DNA of 57,572 bases from CAYVFC01 sp964450715 (GTDB lineage Bacteria > Myxococcota_A > Polyangia > Polyangiales > JAFGIB01): the NCBI GenBank assembly GCA_964450715.1, contig CAYVFC010000041.1, positions 1-57,572 on the forward strand. Reading direction: 5' to 3'. Of the stretch, positions 41,774 to 50,425 are shown in pieces. Positions within the stretch are counted from its first letter, which is position 1. Every line of letters starts with the position of its first letter. The notes below the pieces were generated by a model. It was not told where the DNA came from and did not search any database. It saw only the letters and a program-made list of their open reading frames with translations. The position numbers and the translations under genes were made by a program.

Positions 41774-42544
41774 ATGGCTACCAAAAAGAAAACAAAAAAG
41801 ACCAAGAAGAAGGCTGCAACCAAGAAGAAGGTCGTGAAGAAGGCGGCCAAGAAGGCGACCAGGAAAAAGGTCGCCAAGAAAAGGGTCGTGAAGAAGGCCG
41901 CCAAGAAAAAGGCGACCAAAAAGAAGGCTACCAAGAAAAGGGCCGCCCCAAAAAAAGGCGGTAAGGGAGGGGCGGCCAAGAAGGTAGTAAAGAAGAAGGC
42001 CGCCAAGAAAAAGAGCGTTCGCAAGACCGCTCGACGAGCCGCAAAACCGGCTCGCAGGCGCCAGAAGCGGGCCGGCAGCAACAAGACCCGCATCATGGTG
42101 CGAGATATCGGCAAGCGCATACTGGCGGAGTGCGCCGGTCAGTCGCCGAACGACGTCGCCAAGCGTCTGGGACTCGATTCCTATGACATCAAGAACCTTC
42201 GGGCCGGCAATTTGCCCAGCCTCGATATGGTTCTGAAGCTGGTGACCAAGGGGCGGTTCTCCCCCGAGTCGATCATCTACGGCAAGAGCTTCAAGAAGCT
42301 CGCCCCCGGTGTATCGACCAAGAACGCCCAGCCGCGCCTCATCAATACCCGGATACGGAAGTTGGCTGCGAGCAAACCGGCCCAGGAGTGGGGAAATGCC
42401 ACCGGGCTGGCTGTTCACAGTATCTACCAGCTCCGGGTATCGGGGGCGCGGGCCGGGTTGCACACGGTGCTCGGTTTCCTGAATGCCGGGATCCCGCTGG
42501 AAGAGATCTTCTTCGGGACCAAGCCCCGTAAAGCCAAAAAATAG
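41774..42544 (+). CDS. Histone-H1-like lysine-rich protein with two HTH-like repeats
   Basis: 256 aa. Residues 1-~100 are almost only Lys, Ala, Thr, Arg and Val, in KKAAKKA/TKKKATKK patterns as in histone H1 tails and chlamydial Hc-type proteins. Residues ~111-170 form an XRE/Cro-like helix-turn-helix (DVAKRLGLDSYDIKNLRAG, then LDMVLKLV and ESIIYG). Residues ~193-248 repeat the same pattern in diverged form (NATGLAVHSIYQLRVSG, LHTVLGFL, EEIFFG). It is probably a nucleoid-associated DNA-binding protein. The ATG at 41774 begins the Lys-rich tail; upstream in-frame codons lie in A/T-rich promoter-like DNA. Confidence 0.8.
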   Translation: MATKKKTKKTKKKAATKKKVVKKAAKKATRKKVAKKRVVKKAAKKKATKKKATKKRAAPKKGGKGGAAKKVVKKKAAKKKSVRKTARRAAKPARRRQKRAGSNKTRIMVRDIGKRILAECAGQSPNDVAKRLGLDSYDIKNLRAGNLPSLDMVLKLVTKGRFSPESIIYGKSFKKLAPGVSTKNAQPRLINTRIRKLAASKPAQEWGNATGLAVHSIYQLRVSGARAGLHTVLGFLNAGIPLEEIFFGTKPRKAKK

Positions 42545-42564
42545 CAGAAGTAGCTGGGAACATC

Positions 42565-42585
42565 GGCGCGCAGGAGTGCTGCGCC
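42565..42585. terminator. Possible bidirectional hairpin between convergent genes
   Basis: GGCGCGCA (42565-42572) faces TGCTGCGCC (42577-42585) with one bulge. It lies between two convergent stops but lacks a T-run on either strand, so it is a weak terminator candidate. Confidence 0.3.
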
Positions 42586-42610
42586 CCGCTGGACGGGTCT
42601 TATCGGTTTG

Positions 42611-43123
42611 TCAGCCGACGAAGGTGGGGTGCAGCGCGCCGTTTTTTCTGAGTGCTTCGTAAAGCACGATCGCCACGCAGTTCGACAGGTTGAGGCTGCG
42701 GATCTGACCGCAGGTGGGAATCGCCCATATACGATCGGCATGGGCGTGAAGAAGTGTCTGCGGCAGCCCGACCGACTCCTTGCCGAAGACGAGCGCATCG
42801 CCCGGAAGCAAGTCGGCATCGAGGTAGCTTCTCGGCGCGCCGGAGCTGAGAAAATGCAGTCGGATGGAGGGATAAGCCGACTCGAACTCCTCGAAGCATT
42901 CGTGTACCTGCAGCTCGAGCAGATGCCAGTAGTCCAGCCCCGCCCGACGAACAGCGTGGTCGTCGATGCGGAAACCGAGGGGTTTGACCAGATGCAAAGG
43001 GGAGCGGGTCGCCGCGCAGGTGCGCGCAACCGCCCCAGTATTGGGAGGGATCTCCGGCTCGACGAGCACCACACGAAAGGGCGGTGCCACCGGAGCGAAG
43101 CGAAGCTTGGGATAGTCGGGCAT
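42611..43123 (-). CDS. trmL: tRNA (cytidine/uridine-34-2'-O)-methyltransferase TrmL
   Basis: 170 aa, SPOUT family. VVLVEPEIPPNTGAVARTCA is the N-terminal signature; ALVFGKESVGLP and IRSLNLSNCVAIVLYEALRK are the SPOUT motif 2 and 3 segments that form the SAM-binding knot. It 2'-O-methylates the wobble base of leucine tRNAs. The start at 43123 fits family length; no strong ribosome site is present. It is convergent with the H1-like gene. Confidence 0.93.
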   Translation of the reverse strand: MPDYPKLRFAPVAPPFRVVLVEPEIPPNTGAVARTCAATRSPLHLVKPLGFRIDDHAVRRAGLDYWHLLELQVHECFEEFESAYPSIRLHFLSSGAPRSYLDADLLPGDALVFGKESVGLPQTLLHAHADRIWAIPTCGQIRSLNLSNCVAIVLYEALRKNGALHPTFVG

Positions 43124-43206
43124 ATTGAGATGTGCTCTTCTTATATATCGAGAGAGGGGTCCGGTAACCCCTTTCCCGACGCCCGCTATCGTGAGATGAA
43201 CCGTTC

Positions 43207-44229
43207 GTGCCTTCCCGGAAAGCCACGAGCGCCGCGGCCGCAGCGCTTTTAATCGCCGGCGGCCTGCTCGCTTCTGTTGTCGCAAACCGAGCTCCCGCAT
43301 CCCCGCTTCACGAGCTGCTGAGCGAACGCGGCCGGATCGCGGTGGTGGGCGACGGCGAACTGCTGGACGCGAATATACAGGGCACCGCGCTCGTACCGAT
43401 CGCCGAGCTGCCACAACTCGGTCGCCTGCTCGACAAGGGCGACGGCGAGGCGGTCGCGAGGGCCCTGACCAGATCCGGCATTGCGGGCCTGCTGATAACC
43501 AGCGGTGAGACGAACCGATCCGAAGAGAAACGCGCGATGGTTCGAAAAATGAGACAGTACCAGCATATCCCCGCTCTCCGGGCTGGCTTTCTGGCTCCAG
43601 AGGCTGCTCTGTACCTTCCTGCCCCGCCCCTCCGCATTCCGGCCGATATCCGGAACGCGATCGGGGTCGTGGCACGAGGATTGCTGTCAGGAGCGCGCAC
43701 GCCCAGGATAAGCTCCTTCCCGGAGCCGCTCAGACGAGAAGGCGATTTCGAGGTCATGGTGCTTCTCTCCAACCGAGGTAGACCCAAGCTTTGGCGTTCG
43801 GCTCGGGGAAGCTCGATAGCCCGGGCGCTGATCACGGCGGCAACCGGCGCACGGCGTCGCTGGAACAAGCGCGAGTCCATCATGGGCAGCCGGCTGGACG
43901 ATGCCCTCGCGCGGCTGGACATCGATGTAGCGCTTCTAGAAAACGACGGGACGCTCGCCTCCCGGGACCGAGGCTTCATCGATCGAGCCGTCAAAACCGA
44001 GCACGGCGTCGGTTACGAGGAGGGGGGAACCTGGCGCTATCTCCTGCCCGAGGCGAGGCGCCGACTGGGCGAGCAAACGGCGGTCGCCGCCTACCATCAT
44101 CTCTTCCGCAGACAGGGAGCACCGGAAAGCACGCTCGAGCGCCCCGATGTGCGCCTCTACCGCCTGGTGGTAGTCCCGCTAGCCTTCTCCTCGCCGGCCG
44201 ATGATCGAGCGGCGCGCTCTTCGGAGTAG
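43207..44229 (+). CDS. Secreted or anchored protein with a domain shared with the 831-aa protein
   Basis: 340 aa, GTG start. An N-terminal hydrophobic stretch (AAAALLIAGGLLASVVANRA) is a signal peptide or anchor. A first region (~35-150) with IAVVGDGELL and GIAGLLITSGETNRSEEKRA is of unknown type. The second region (~181-326) runs from FEVMVLLSNRGRPKLW through LDDALARLDIDVALLENDG and RDRGFIDRAV to VRLYRLVVVPL. It lines up in order with residues 236-435 of the protein at 21105-23600. AMMECR1-like similarity is possible. Function unknown. Confidence 0.65.
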   Translation: MPSRKATSAAAAALLIAGGLLASVVANRAPASPLHELLSERGRIAVVGDGELLDANIQGTALVPIAELPQLGRLLDKGDGEAVARALTRSGIAGLLITSGETNRSEEKRAMVRKMRQYQHIPALRAGFLAPEAALYLPAPPLRIPADIRNAIGVVARGLLSGARTPRISSFPEPLRREGDFEVMVLLSNRGRPKLWRSARGSSIARALITAATGARRRWNKRESIMGSRLDDALARLDIDVALLENDGTLASRDRGFIDRAVKTEHGVGYEEGGTWRYLLPEARRRLGEQTAVAAYHHLFRRQGAPESTLERPDVRLYRLVVVPLAFSSPADDRAARSSE

Positions 44230-44247
44230 CTACCGCTGACCCCGCGC

Positions 44248-45669
44248 TCAGCCGGCCGCCCTTTCCCGCTCGTCTTTCTTACCGACCAGGTCGAGCACTC
44301 GCTCGTAGAGCTCCTCCAGCTGAAACGGCTTGCGCAAAACGCCATCGGGCTCTGCGCCCGCGGCCAGCTCGGGAAGCGCTTCGCTGCCGGTAACGAGCAA
44401 CGCGGCGGCGATCTTGTCCTCTTTTCGAAGCTCGGCCAGCACCTCGTCGCCGGCCTGCTCTCCTAGCCGCAAGTCCACTAGTGCCAGCTCGAAATGTCCC
44501 TCGGCCGCCAGCGCCTGATCTCCGGAGGAGGCCGCCACCACCTGCGCCCCGCGCATGGAAAGAGCAGTAAACATCATCTCGCGTAATGCCGGATCGTCGT
44601 CCACCAGCAAGATACGAGCCTCGATCGGCTCGGCGTAATAGACCCCGCTGCTCCGATCGTCGGACCCGCCGCGCTTGGAGCCCTCCCGATCGGTCCCGGA
44701 TGCTCGCGGTAAGTCGATTCGGAAACGCGTACCGCGGCCGCGGGAGCTGCTCAGCTGTATGGTTCCCCCCATGTCATCGACGGCTCGCTTAACCGTGGCC
44801 AGCCCGATACCCGTGCCACGGGCTTTGGTGGTGAAATAGGGCTGGAATATGCGAACCAGGTTCTTCTCGTCGATGCCAGGTCCGTTGTCCGTAACCGTGA
44901 AGGTAACGGCCTGCGCCCCTCCTTTCAGCTCGACCAACAGGGTTCCGCCGCGCGGCATCGCCTCGACGGCGTTCAGAATTGGATTCCAAATTACGGACCA
45001 AACTTCGTCGCGGCTTCCGGGCACCCGTAGCCCGGGGGTGATGTCCGTCTTGACTTCCACTGCGGACTGAACCGCCTTGGGTATCAGCAGCCGCGCCGCC
45101 TCCTCGACGAAAGCGGAGATGTCCGTCTCCCGGACTTTCGCCTCCCGGGCGCTGTCTCGACCCAACATCTTCCTGGCGATACCGTAAGCGGTGGCGGAAG
45201 CCCGCTCGATGAGCTCCAGCGCCTCGTCGACCCTCCTGCCCGAACGCGCCAAGCCGACCCAGCCGGAGATGGCGGCCAGCGCGTTGGCTAGCTCGTGAGA
45301 CATGGCCGCGTTCGTCTCGGTCTTCCGGTCGGGCGCGGAGCCGGTGCTGCGCGCGCAGTCACTGGAAACGATCACGGCGGACGCCCTTCCCTCTCCGACG
45401 GGCATGAGCAGTATTCTCGTACGATCTCCCCCCGAGCACTCAGCCGGATCTCCGGCTCGCGCGCGTTCGACGGCCGCTCCCAGAATCGGCCCGCACTCCG
45501 AACCCCCGGACAGCTTCGTGACCGCGACGATCAGCCCCTCGGCTGCATTTGTCCCGAGCTTCGCTCGTGCGACCGAGTTGACCCGGATACAACCGCCCTC
45601 CATCTCCTCGATATAAGGGACTCCCAGGGCTTCGGCGAGCCATGATGTATAGCCGGAATCCATTATCAT
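44248..45669 (-). CDS. Hybrid histidine kinase with C-terminal receiver domain
   Basis: 473 aa, no membrane helix. A short PAS/roadblock-like N-terminal part (~1-120) precedes the phospho-acceptor helix AAMSHELANALAAISGW. The ATPase domain has N-box WNPILNAVEAM, G1 DNGPGID, F-box YFTTKARG and G2 GTGIGLATVK. The receiver (~350-465) has LLVDDDP, the phospho-acceptor Asp in LVDLRLG and Lys in LRKPFQ. It is a cytoplasmic sensor with no separate DNA-binding output. A strong sigma-70-like promoter sits right before it. Starts at 45669 or 45663 are both possible. Confidence 0.87.
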   Translation of the reverse strand: MIMDSGYTSWLAEALGVPYIEEMEGGCIRVNSVARAKLGTNAAEGLIVAVTKLSGGSECGPILGAAVERARAGDPAECSGGDRTRILLMPVGEGRASAVIVSSDCARSTGSAPDRKTETNAAMSHELANALAAISGWVGLARSGRRVDEALELIERASATAYGIARKMLGRDSAREAKVRETDISAFVEEAARLLIPKAVQSAVEVKTDITPGLRVPGSRDEVWSVIWNPILNAVEAMPRGGTLLVELKGGAQAVTFTVTDNGPGIDEKNLVRIFQPYFTTKARGTGIGLATVKRAVDDMGGTIQLSSSRGRGTRFRIDLPRASGTDREGSKRGGSDDRSSGVYYAEPIEARILLVDDDPALREMMFTALSMRGAQVVAASSGDQALAAEGHFELALVDLRLGEQAGDEVLAELRKEDKIAAALLVTGSEALPELAAGAEPDGVLRKPFQLEELYERVLDLVGKKDERERAAG

Positions 45670-45684
45670 TCAACAATTACAGTA

Positions 45685-45713
45685 AAATTAGCTACAAAAT
45701 TGTACGTTGTCAA
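45685..45713 (-). promoter_or_regulatory. Sigma-70-type promoter of the histidine kinase gene
   Basis: On the minus strand TTGACA (45713-45708) is followed after exactly 17 bases by TAATTT (45690-45685). It lies in a short A/T-rich island in otherwise GC-rich DNA. The expected transcript start is only about 10-15 bases before the start codon, so the leader would be very short. Confidence 0.6.
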
Positions 45714-46123
45714 TATAACTTTTCAATTCTACTTAATGACCAATTCTGGCTATGCATGGGTTTTAGAAGAGGAGCACAGCGCCCTAGAAACGCGACCATC
45801 CCAGAAAAACGTAACCGTTCAGGGGGGGTAGTCGGTGTCTGAAACGACGGCGGCCAATTCATATCCGCGCCCCCGCCAACGCAGGACCGCGCTGTTACTT
45901 CCCTGAACATCACGTCTATACGTCTATTTGAATACCCTGCTCGCGCCCCTTGGCAGGCCATTGCCCGATTGCGAAGCTTTCGGGAGCACCCCAGCAACCT
46001 CCCGAGGGGGTTCCGCGGCCCGCAGCGGCCGGCTAATAGCACACTCCGGCAAGAATGAATACCGGATCGAACATATTTATCGGATCTCGAAAAACCATCC
46101 TCGAAAGTTCCAGCCGTACCGGG
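45714..46123. other. Intergenic region between histidine kinase and GGDEF genes; no gene seen
   Basis: About 410 bases. Short frames lack a ribosome site or domain. It contains the direct repeat ACGTCTAT (near 45911-45925) and otherwise no strong structure. Both flanking genes run on the minus strand, so the GGDEF terminator and the upstream control region of the kinase gene should be here. Confidence 0.5.
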
Positions 46124-47044
46124 TCACTGCCGGACGATCACGCGATTGCGGCCGGCGGCCTTGGCCTCGTAAAGCGCCTCGTCGGCCTTGCGGATCAAGT
46201 CGTCCACGCCCCTGATCTCCTCGTCGGGGTAGGTCACCGCGCCGAAGCTGGCCGTAAGGTTCAGCGACGTACCGGTCGTCGCAAACGAAAGCCCCTCGAT
46301 GAGCTCCCGGTACCGCTCGGCTACGATCCGGGCCCCGTCGAGATCGGTCTCCGGCAGGACCAGCGCGAATTCCTCGCCGCCGTACCTCCCGACGATATCG
46401 TGCTTGCGCAAGCCCTCCTTGAGCTGTGCGGCGACGGTCATCAGAACCCGGTCCCCCACCAGATGGCCGTACTGGTCGTTTATCGCCTTGAAATGGTCCA
46501 AATCGCACATAATGAGCGACAACCACGATTGGTAGCGCTCGGCGCGCAGGAACTCTAGCTCCAGCATTTCCATCAGGTAGCGCCGGTTGGAGATCCGGGT
46601 TAGGTCGTCGGTGCTGGAAAGCTCTTCGAGCTTCAGATTCTTCTCCCTCAGCTCGTCCTGCAGCGCCTTGATCTTCAGATGGACCTTGACCCGGGCCACC
46701 AGCTCTTCGTCGTGGAATGGCTTGGTCAGGTAGTCGGACGCCCCGGCATCCAGGGTCTTGACCTTGATTTCGATATTCTCGCGACCGGTGAGGATGATGA
46801 CGGGAATCTCGGCGTACTGCGGCTTGCTATGCATCAAGGTGAGGAGCTTGAACCCGTCGATACCCGGCATGACCAGGTCGCAGAGAACCAGATCCACGCG
46901 GTGGCTCATCAGCAGCTTGAACCCCTCGATGCCGTTGTACGCCATAAAACAGCCGGACGCCACGCCGTGGTCGCGTAGTACGTCGTTTACACGGTTACAG
47001 ATCGCCTCAGAATCATCGACGATCAGGATCTTCGGGTCGGTCAT
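46124..47044 (-). CDS. Response regulator with GGDEF output (diguanylate cyclase, PleD/WspR-like)
   Basis: 306 aa from the ATG at 47044 (AAGG upstream). The receiver has LIVDDSE, phospho-acceptor Asp56 in CDLVMPGIDG, and Lys108 in LTKPF. A coiled helix (ELREKNLKLEELSSTDDLT) leads to the GGDEF domain: CDLDHFKAINDQYGH, then YGGEEF (residues 221-226). RKHD at 213-216 is the RxxD inhibitory site five residues before GGEEF, so product inhibition is expected. It makes c-di-GMP when phosphorylated. The kinase at 44248-45669 is a plausible partner by position only. Confidence 0.93.
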   Translation of the reverse strand: MTDPKILIVDDSEAICNRVNDVLRDHGVASGCFMAYNGIEGFKLLMSHRVDLVLCDLVMPGIDGFKLLTLMHSKPQYAEIPVIILTGRENIEIKVKTLDAGASDYLTKPFHDEELVARVKVHLKIKALQDELREKNLKLEELSSTDDLTRISNRRYLMEMLELEFLRAERYQSWLSLIMCDLDHFKAINDQYGHLVGDRVLMTVAAQLKEGLRKHDIVGRYGGEEFALVLPETDLDGARIVAERYRELIEGLSFATTGTSLNLTASFGAVTYPDEEIRGVDDLIRKADEALYEAKAAGRNRVIVRQ

Positions 47045-47124
47045 GGTCGCCTTTTCTGTATTGTAAGCCCTGACGGGCCACGCGAGAAGCGGCCGCCCGA
47101 CGGCGACGGGACCGATCGGATACG

Positions 47125-47153
47125 ATGACAAACCTGAACGTTTTCTGTAAAAT
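47125..47153 (+). promoter_or_regulatory. Sigma-70-type promoter of the TPR/PEGA gene
   Basis: ATGACA (47125-47130), 17-base spacer, TAAAAT (47148-47153); each box is one base off consensus. The transcript start would be near 47160, and GGAGAGGG precedes the ATG at 47180. Confidence 0.6.
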
Positions 47154-47179
47154 GTGGGGCTCTACCTGGAGAGGGAACC

Positions 47180-48244
47180 ATGCGTCTACTCGCAGACCGT
47201 TTGCTTACCGTTTTCACCGCCATGACGTTGCTGATCGCCTCCGTCTGCCCGGCGCTTCCGGCTGCGGCGCAGGAAGGGGACAGCTCGAGATACAACGAGG
47301 TACTGAAACGCGCGCTGGACGAGTTCAATCTCGGCAACTGGCAAGAGGCGCGCGCGCTCTTCCGCCAGGCTCACCAGATGAATCCCAACGCGCGTACCTT
47401 GCGCGGTATGGGCATGGCGGCCTTCGAGATGCGCTCCTACCTCTCGGCGGTCAAGGATCTGAAGGCCTCGCTACGCGACCAGCGCAAGCCGCTGACAGAC
47501 GAGCAACGCGCGCAAGTCCAGAAGCTCATCGAGCGGACCGAGGCGTTTCTGGGCAAGTTCCACATCGTGGCCGAACCGGTTGCAGTGACCCTGCAGGTAG
47601 ACGGATCCACGGCGGATATCGGCGAGGAAAAGATCCTGGTTCTCGAGCTGGGGGAGCACGAGATCGTGGCCATGGCCTCCGGCTACCAGGAACAGACCCG
47701 AACCGTCACCGTCGAGGGAGGCGAGAACAAAACGCTGAGCTTCATGCTCGAGCCCATCGTGGAAAAGGAACCGGCCGGTCCGGTGCCCAATCCCGCGCCG
47801 GCAGCTCCGGCAGCCGCCCCAGCGGCAGCGCCCGCCCAGCCGGCACAACCCGCGCAGCCGGCGCAACCAGCGCCGCAGAAACGGGACTTGCCCGAGGATG
47901 AAGAATCCGGCCCGGTATGGGCCTGGGTGGCGCTGGGCGCCAGCGCGCTCTCGGCCGGCGTGGCCGGTATTTTCTGGGCGCAGGGCGAGCAGAAGTACAA
48001 CAGCCTCGACGACAAGTGCGAGGATTGGTGCGGGGGAGAGGAACGGGAAAAAGCCGCGGAGGAGATAAAAGACTCCGACCGGATGACCAACATCTTCCTC
48101 ATCACCTCGGGGGTGCTGGCCGGAGGGTCGATCATCCTCTTCATCGTCGAGAGCGTGGGCGGCTCTTCCAAGCCCGAGGAAAAGCAGGCTGGGCTGAACC
48201 TCGAGCTGGGCGCCGGCAGCGCGCGGCTGAAAGGGAGCTTCTAG
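47180..48244 (+). CDS. TPR protein with PEGA domain and two C-terminal membrane segments
   Basis: 354 aa. The signal peptide ends near PAAAQ. TPR helices come next (KRALDEFNLGNWQEARALFR, TLRGMGMAAFEMRSYLSAVK), then a PEGA-like beta domain (VAVTLQVDGSTADIG, ELGEHEIVAMASGYQEQTRT), a Pro/Ala-rich linker (PAQPAQPAQPAQP) and two hydrophobic segments (VALGASALSAGVAGIFWAQG; ITSGVLAGGSIILFIVESV). This is a common myxobacterial envelope-protein layout and mirrors the gene at 1956-2843. The next gene's ATG follows the stop directly, so the pair is an operon. The function is inferred to be envelope assembly. Confidence 0.8.
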   Translation: MRLLADRLLTVFTAMTLLIASVCPALPAAAQEGDSSRYNEVLKRALDEFNLGNWQEARALFRQAHQMNPNARTLRGMGMAAFEMRSYLSAVKDLKASLRDQRKPLTDEQRAQVQKLIERTEAFLGKFHIVAEPVAVTLQVDGSTADIGEEKILVLELGEHEIVAMASGYQEQTRTVTVEGGENKTLSFMLEPIVEKEPAGPVPNPAPAAPAAAPAAAPAQPAQPAQPAQPAPQKRDLPEDEESGPVWAWVALGASALSAGVAGIFWAQGEQKYNSLDDKCEDWCGGEEREKAAEEIKDSDRMTNIFLITSGVLAGGSIILFIVESVGGSSKPEEKQAGLNLELGAGSARLKGSF

Positions 48245-50389
48245 ATGCGGGGGGCGCGCTTCGGATCTCTTTCGCACGGTCAAAATCGCTTCGCGGCGGT
48301 CATGACGGCGCTGCTCTGCGCCATTGCTCTGAGCTGCGAGCATGACATCACCGAGATACGGCCCGGCTGGGGGGCTATGGAAAACGCCCCGGACGGCGAG
48401 AACCGGTGCGGCAACGGCGTGATAGAGGGCGGCGAGCAGTGCGAAGAGGGCGATCTGGCCGGACAGGATTGCCGCTCGCAGGGCTTCGAGGGCGGGAATT
48501 TGCGCTGCGACATGGGCAACTGCCGGTTCGACACCAGCGAATGCCACGGCGGGTGCGGCAACAACCAGATCGAGCAGGACGAGCAGTGCGACGGCTTCGA
48601 TCTGAACGGCGAGAATTGCCGGTCGCGGGGCTACGAGGGGGGAGATCTAAGGTGCGATCCCGGCTCCTGCACCTTCGATGAGTCTGAGTGCAATCGCTGC
48701 GGCAACGGGGAGATGGACGACGGCGAGCAGTGCGACGGACCCGACATGAACGGGCAGGACTGTATGGACCGGGGCTACGCCTCGGGCGAGCTGCGCTGCA
48801 ACTTCGACTGTAGCTTTGACGAGAGCAGTTGCCGACACAATGGCGAGGTGGACGGCGGCCCCGACGTGCAGGAGGGGTGGTGCGGAGACGGCAACGTCAA
48901 CTGGTACCGTGACGAGCGCAACCAGCTGGTACAGGAGGTCTGCGACGACGGAAACCAGATGAGCGGAGACGGGTGCAGCAGCAACTGCCTGAGCGACGAG
49001 AGCTGCGGCAATAACATCGTGGACAGCGTCAGCGATTACTACGGGAACTACGCCTACCAGGAGGCGTGCGACGACGGAAACACCGACGCGGGCGACGGTT
49101 GCAGCCCCGACTGTTGGAGCGACGAGACTTGTGGCAACGGTTACCGCGACGAGAACGAGATCTGCGACGACGGCAATACGGCCGACGGCGACGATTGCAG
49201 CTCCGATTGCCAGACCAACAACATGTGCCCGGAAGGAGCGCTGGTCAGCGCCTACATGATCCAGACGATGACCGACGCGGCCCGGCTGGGCGGGTGCACC
49301 TCGGTAGCGGGGACGTTGACCGTCGAGCCCGAGGAGCACCTCAACCTGAGAGCATTGAGGGATCTGCAGAGCGTGGGCGGGCACCTGACGTTCGGCGTAC
49401 CCTCGTACGGCGGCTCGGGCTATGGCGGCGCGTTTCTGACCGATCTGACAGGGCTGGAGAACCTGATGAGCGTCGGAGGCGACCTGAAGCTGGGTTCGTC
49501 CTACGACGGGTGGGGCACCTCGCTTCGAAACGTGAACGCTCTGAGCAATCTCTCCACGGTGAACGGCAAGGTCGAGGTCTACAACAACCACGATCTGATC
49601 GACCTGAACGGGCTGAGCGGGCTCACCTCGGTCGGCGGTAGCGTGGATATCAACAGCAATCCCGAGCTGATCGCCGTAGGCGGTTTCTCCGGCGTCGGCA
49701 TTATACCCGGACGGCTCAATATCAATTACAACAATCAGCTGCGGAACCTCGACGGCATGGAGGACATCACCCAGGTCAACGAAGACGTGGAGATCTCGAG
49801 CAACTCGGCGCTGGAAAACATCGACGGTCTGCAGAACCTGCTCTCGGTGGGCCAGACCGGCATCTACGAGGGAAGCCTCTACATCCAGTACAACGAAAAT
49901 CTGTTTAGCTTGGGGCTGAGCAGCCTGCAGCGGGTAGAGGGGTATCTCTATATCCAGGACAACGCATTGCTCGACAACCTGGACGGCCCGAGCGCCCTGA
50001 CCTACGTGGGCTACGATGTGTACATCACCAACAACCCCAACCTGGATCGGGCAGACGCCTTCGGGGAACTTCTCACCATCGGCAGCTACCTCTACATCTA
50101 TAGCAACGACGATCTGAGAACCGTCTCGATGCCCAACCTCCAGAGCATCCAGTGGGGCGTGAATATCTACGACAACTTCCTGCTCAACTCGCTGGCTCTC
50201 GGCAACTTCGACTTCACCTCCGGATACGGGTCCCTCAACATCCACACCAACGCCTCGCTTCCCAACTGCCAGGCCACCAGCATCAGGAACCGGTTGGACG
50301 GGATGGGCACGTTGGGCTCGTGGCAGATATGCGATAACCTGCCCACCGACGACGCGTGCTACCCGTCGACGCCCGAGCCCTGCTATTGA
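48245..50389 (+). CDS. Cys-rich surface lipoprotein with DUF4215-like repeats and L-domain-like repeats
   Basis: 714 aa. Signal peptide with lipobox IALSC. Residues ~55-330 hold six or more Cys-rich repeats of two kinds: CGNG.I..GEQC....L.GQDC and the DUF4215-type EVCDDGNQMSGDGCSSNC / EACDDGNTDAGDGCSPDC. From ~335 there are about ten beta-helical repeats of the receptor-L-domain type (LTGLENLMSVGGDLKLGSS, LSGLTSVGGSVDINSNPEL, SSLQRVEGYLYIQDNALLDN). Such proteins are displayed on the cell surface and may bind ligands or neighbours. It is coupled to the TPR/PEGA gene. Confidence 0.85.
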   Translation: MRGARFGSLSHGQNRFAAVMTALLCAIALSCEHDITEIRPGWGAMENAPDGENRCGNGVIEGGEQCEEGDLAGQDCRSQGFEGGNLRCDMGNCRFDTSECHGGCGNNQIEQDEQCDGFDLNGENCRSRGYEGGDLRCDPGSCTFDESECNRCGNGEMDDGEQCDGPDMNGQDCMDRGYASGELRCNFDCSFDESSCRHNGEVDGGPDVQEGWCGDGNVNWYRDERNQLVQEVCDDGNQMSGDGCSSNCLSDESCGNNIVDSVSDYYGNYAYQEACDDGNTDAGDGCSPDCWSDETCGNGYRDENEICDDGNTADGDDCSSDCQTNNMCPEGALVSAYMIQTMTDAARLGGCTSVAGTLTVEPEEHLNLRALRDLQSVGGHLTFGVPSYGGSGYGGAFLTDLTGLENLMSVGGDLKLGSSYDGWGTSLRNVNALSNLSTVNGKVEVYNNHDLIDLNGLSGLTSVGGSVDINSNPELIAVGGFSGVGIIPGRLNINYNNQLRNLDGMEDITQVNEDVEISSNSALENIDGLQNLLSVGQTGIYEGSLYIQYNENLFSLGLSSLQRVEGYLYIQDNALLDNLDGPSALTYVGYDVYITNNPNLDRADAFGELLTIGSYLYIYSNDDLRTVSMPNLQSIQWGVNIYDNFLLNSLALGNFDFTSGYGSLNIHTNASLPNCQATSIRNRLDGMGTLGSWQICDNLPTDDACYPSTPEPCY

Positions 50390-50425
50390 GAGGGCGCGCG
50401 CCCTGCCTCGCCGCGCGACGGCTTC

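Noticed and set aside
47781..47880. Pro/Ala repeats as a regulatory DNA repeat
   Set aside because: They are codon-level PAQPAQP repeats in a linker of the TPR/PEGA protein.
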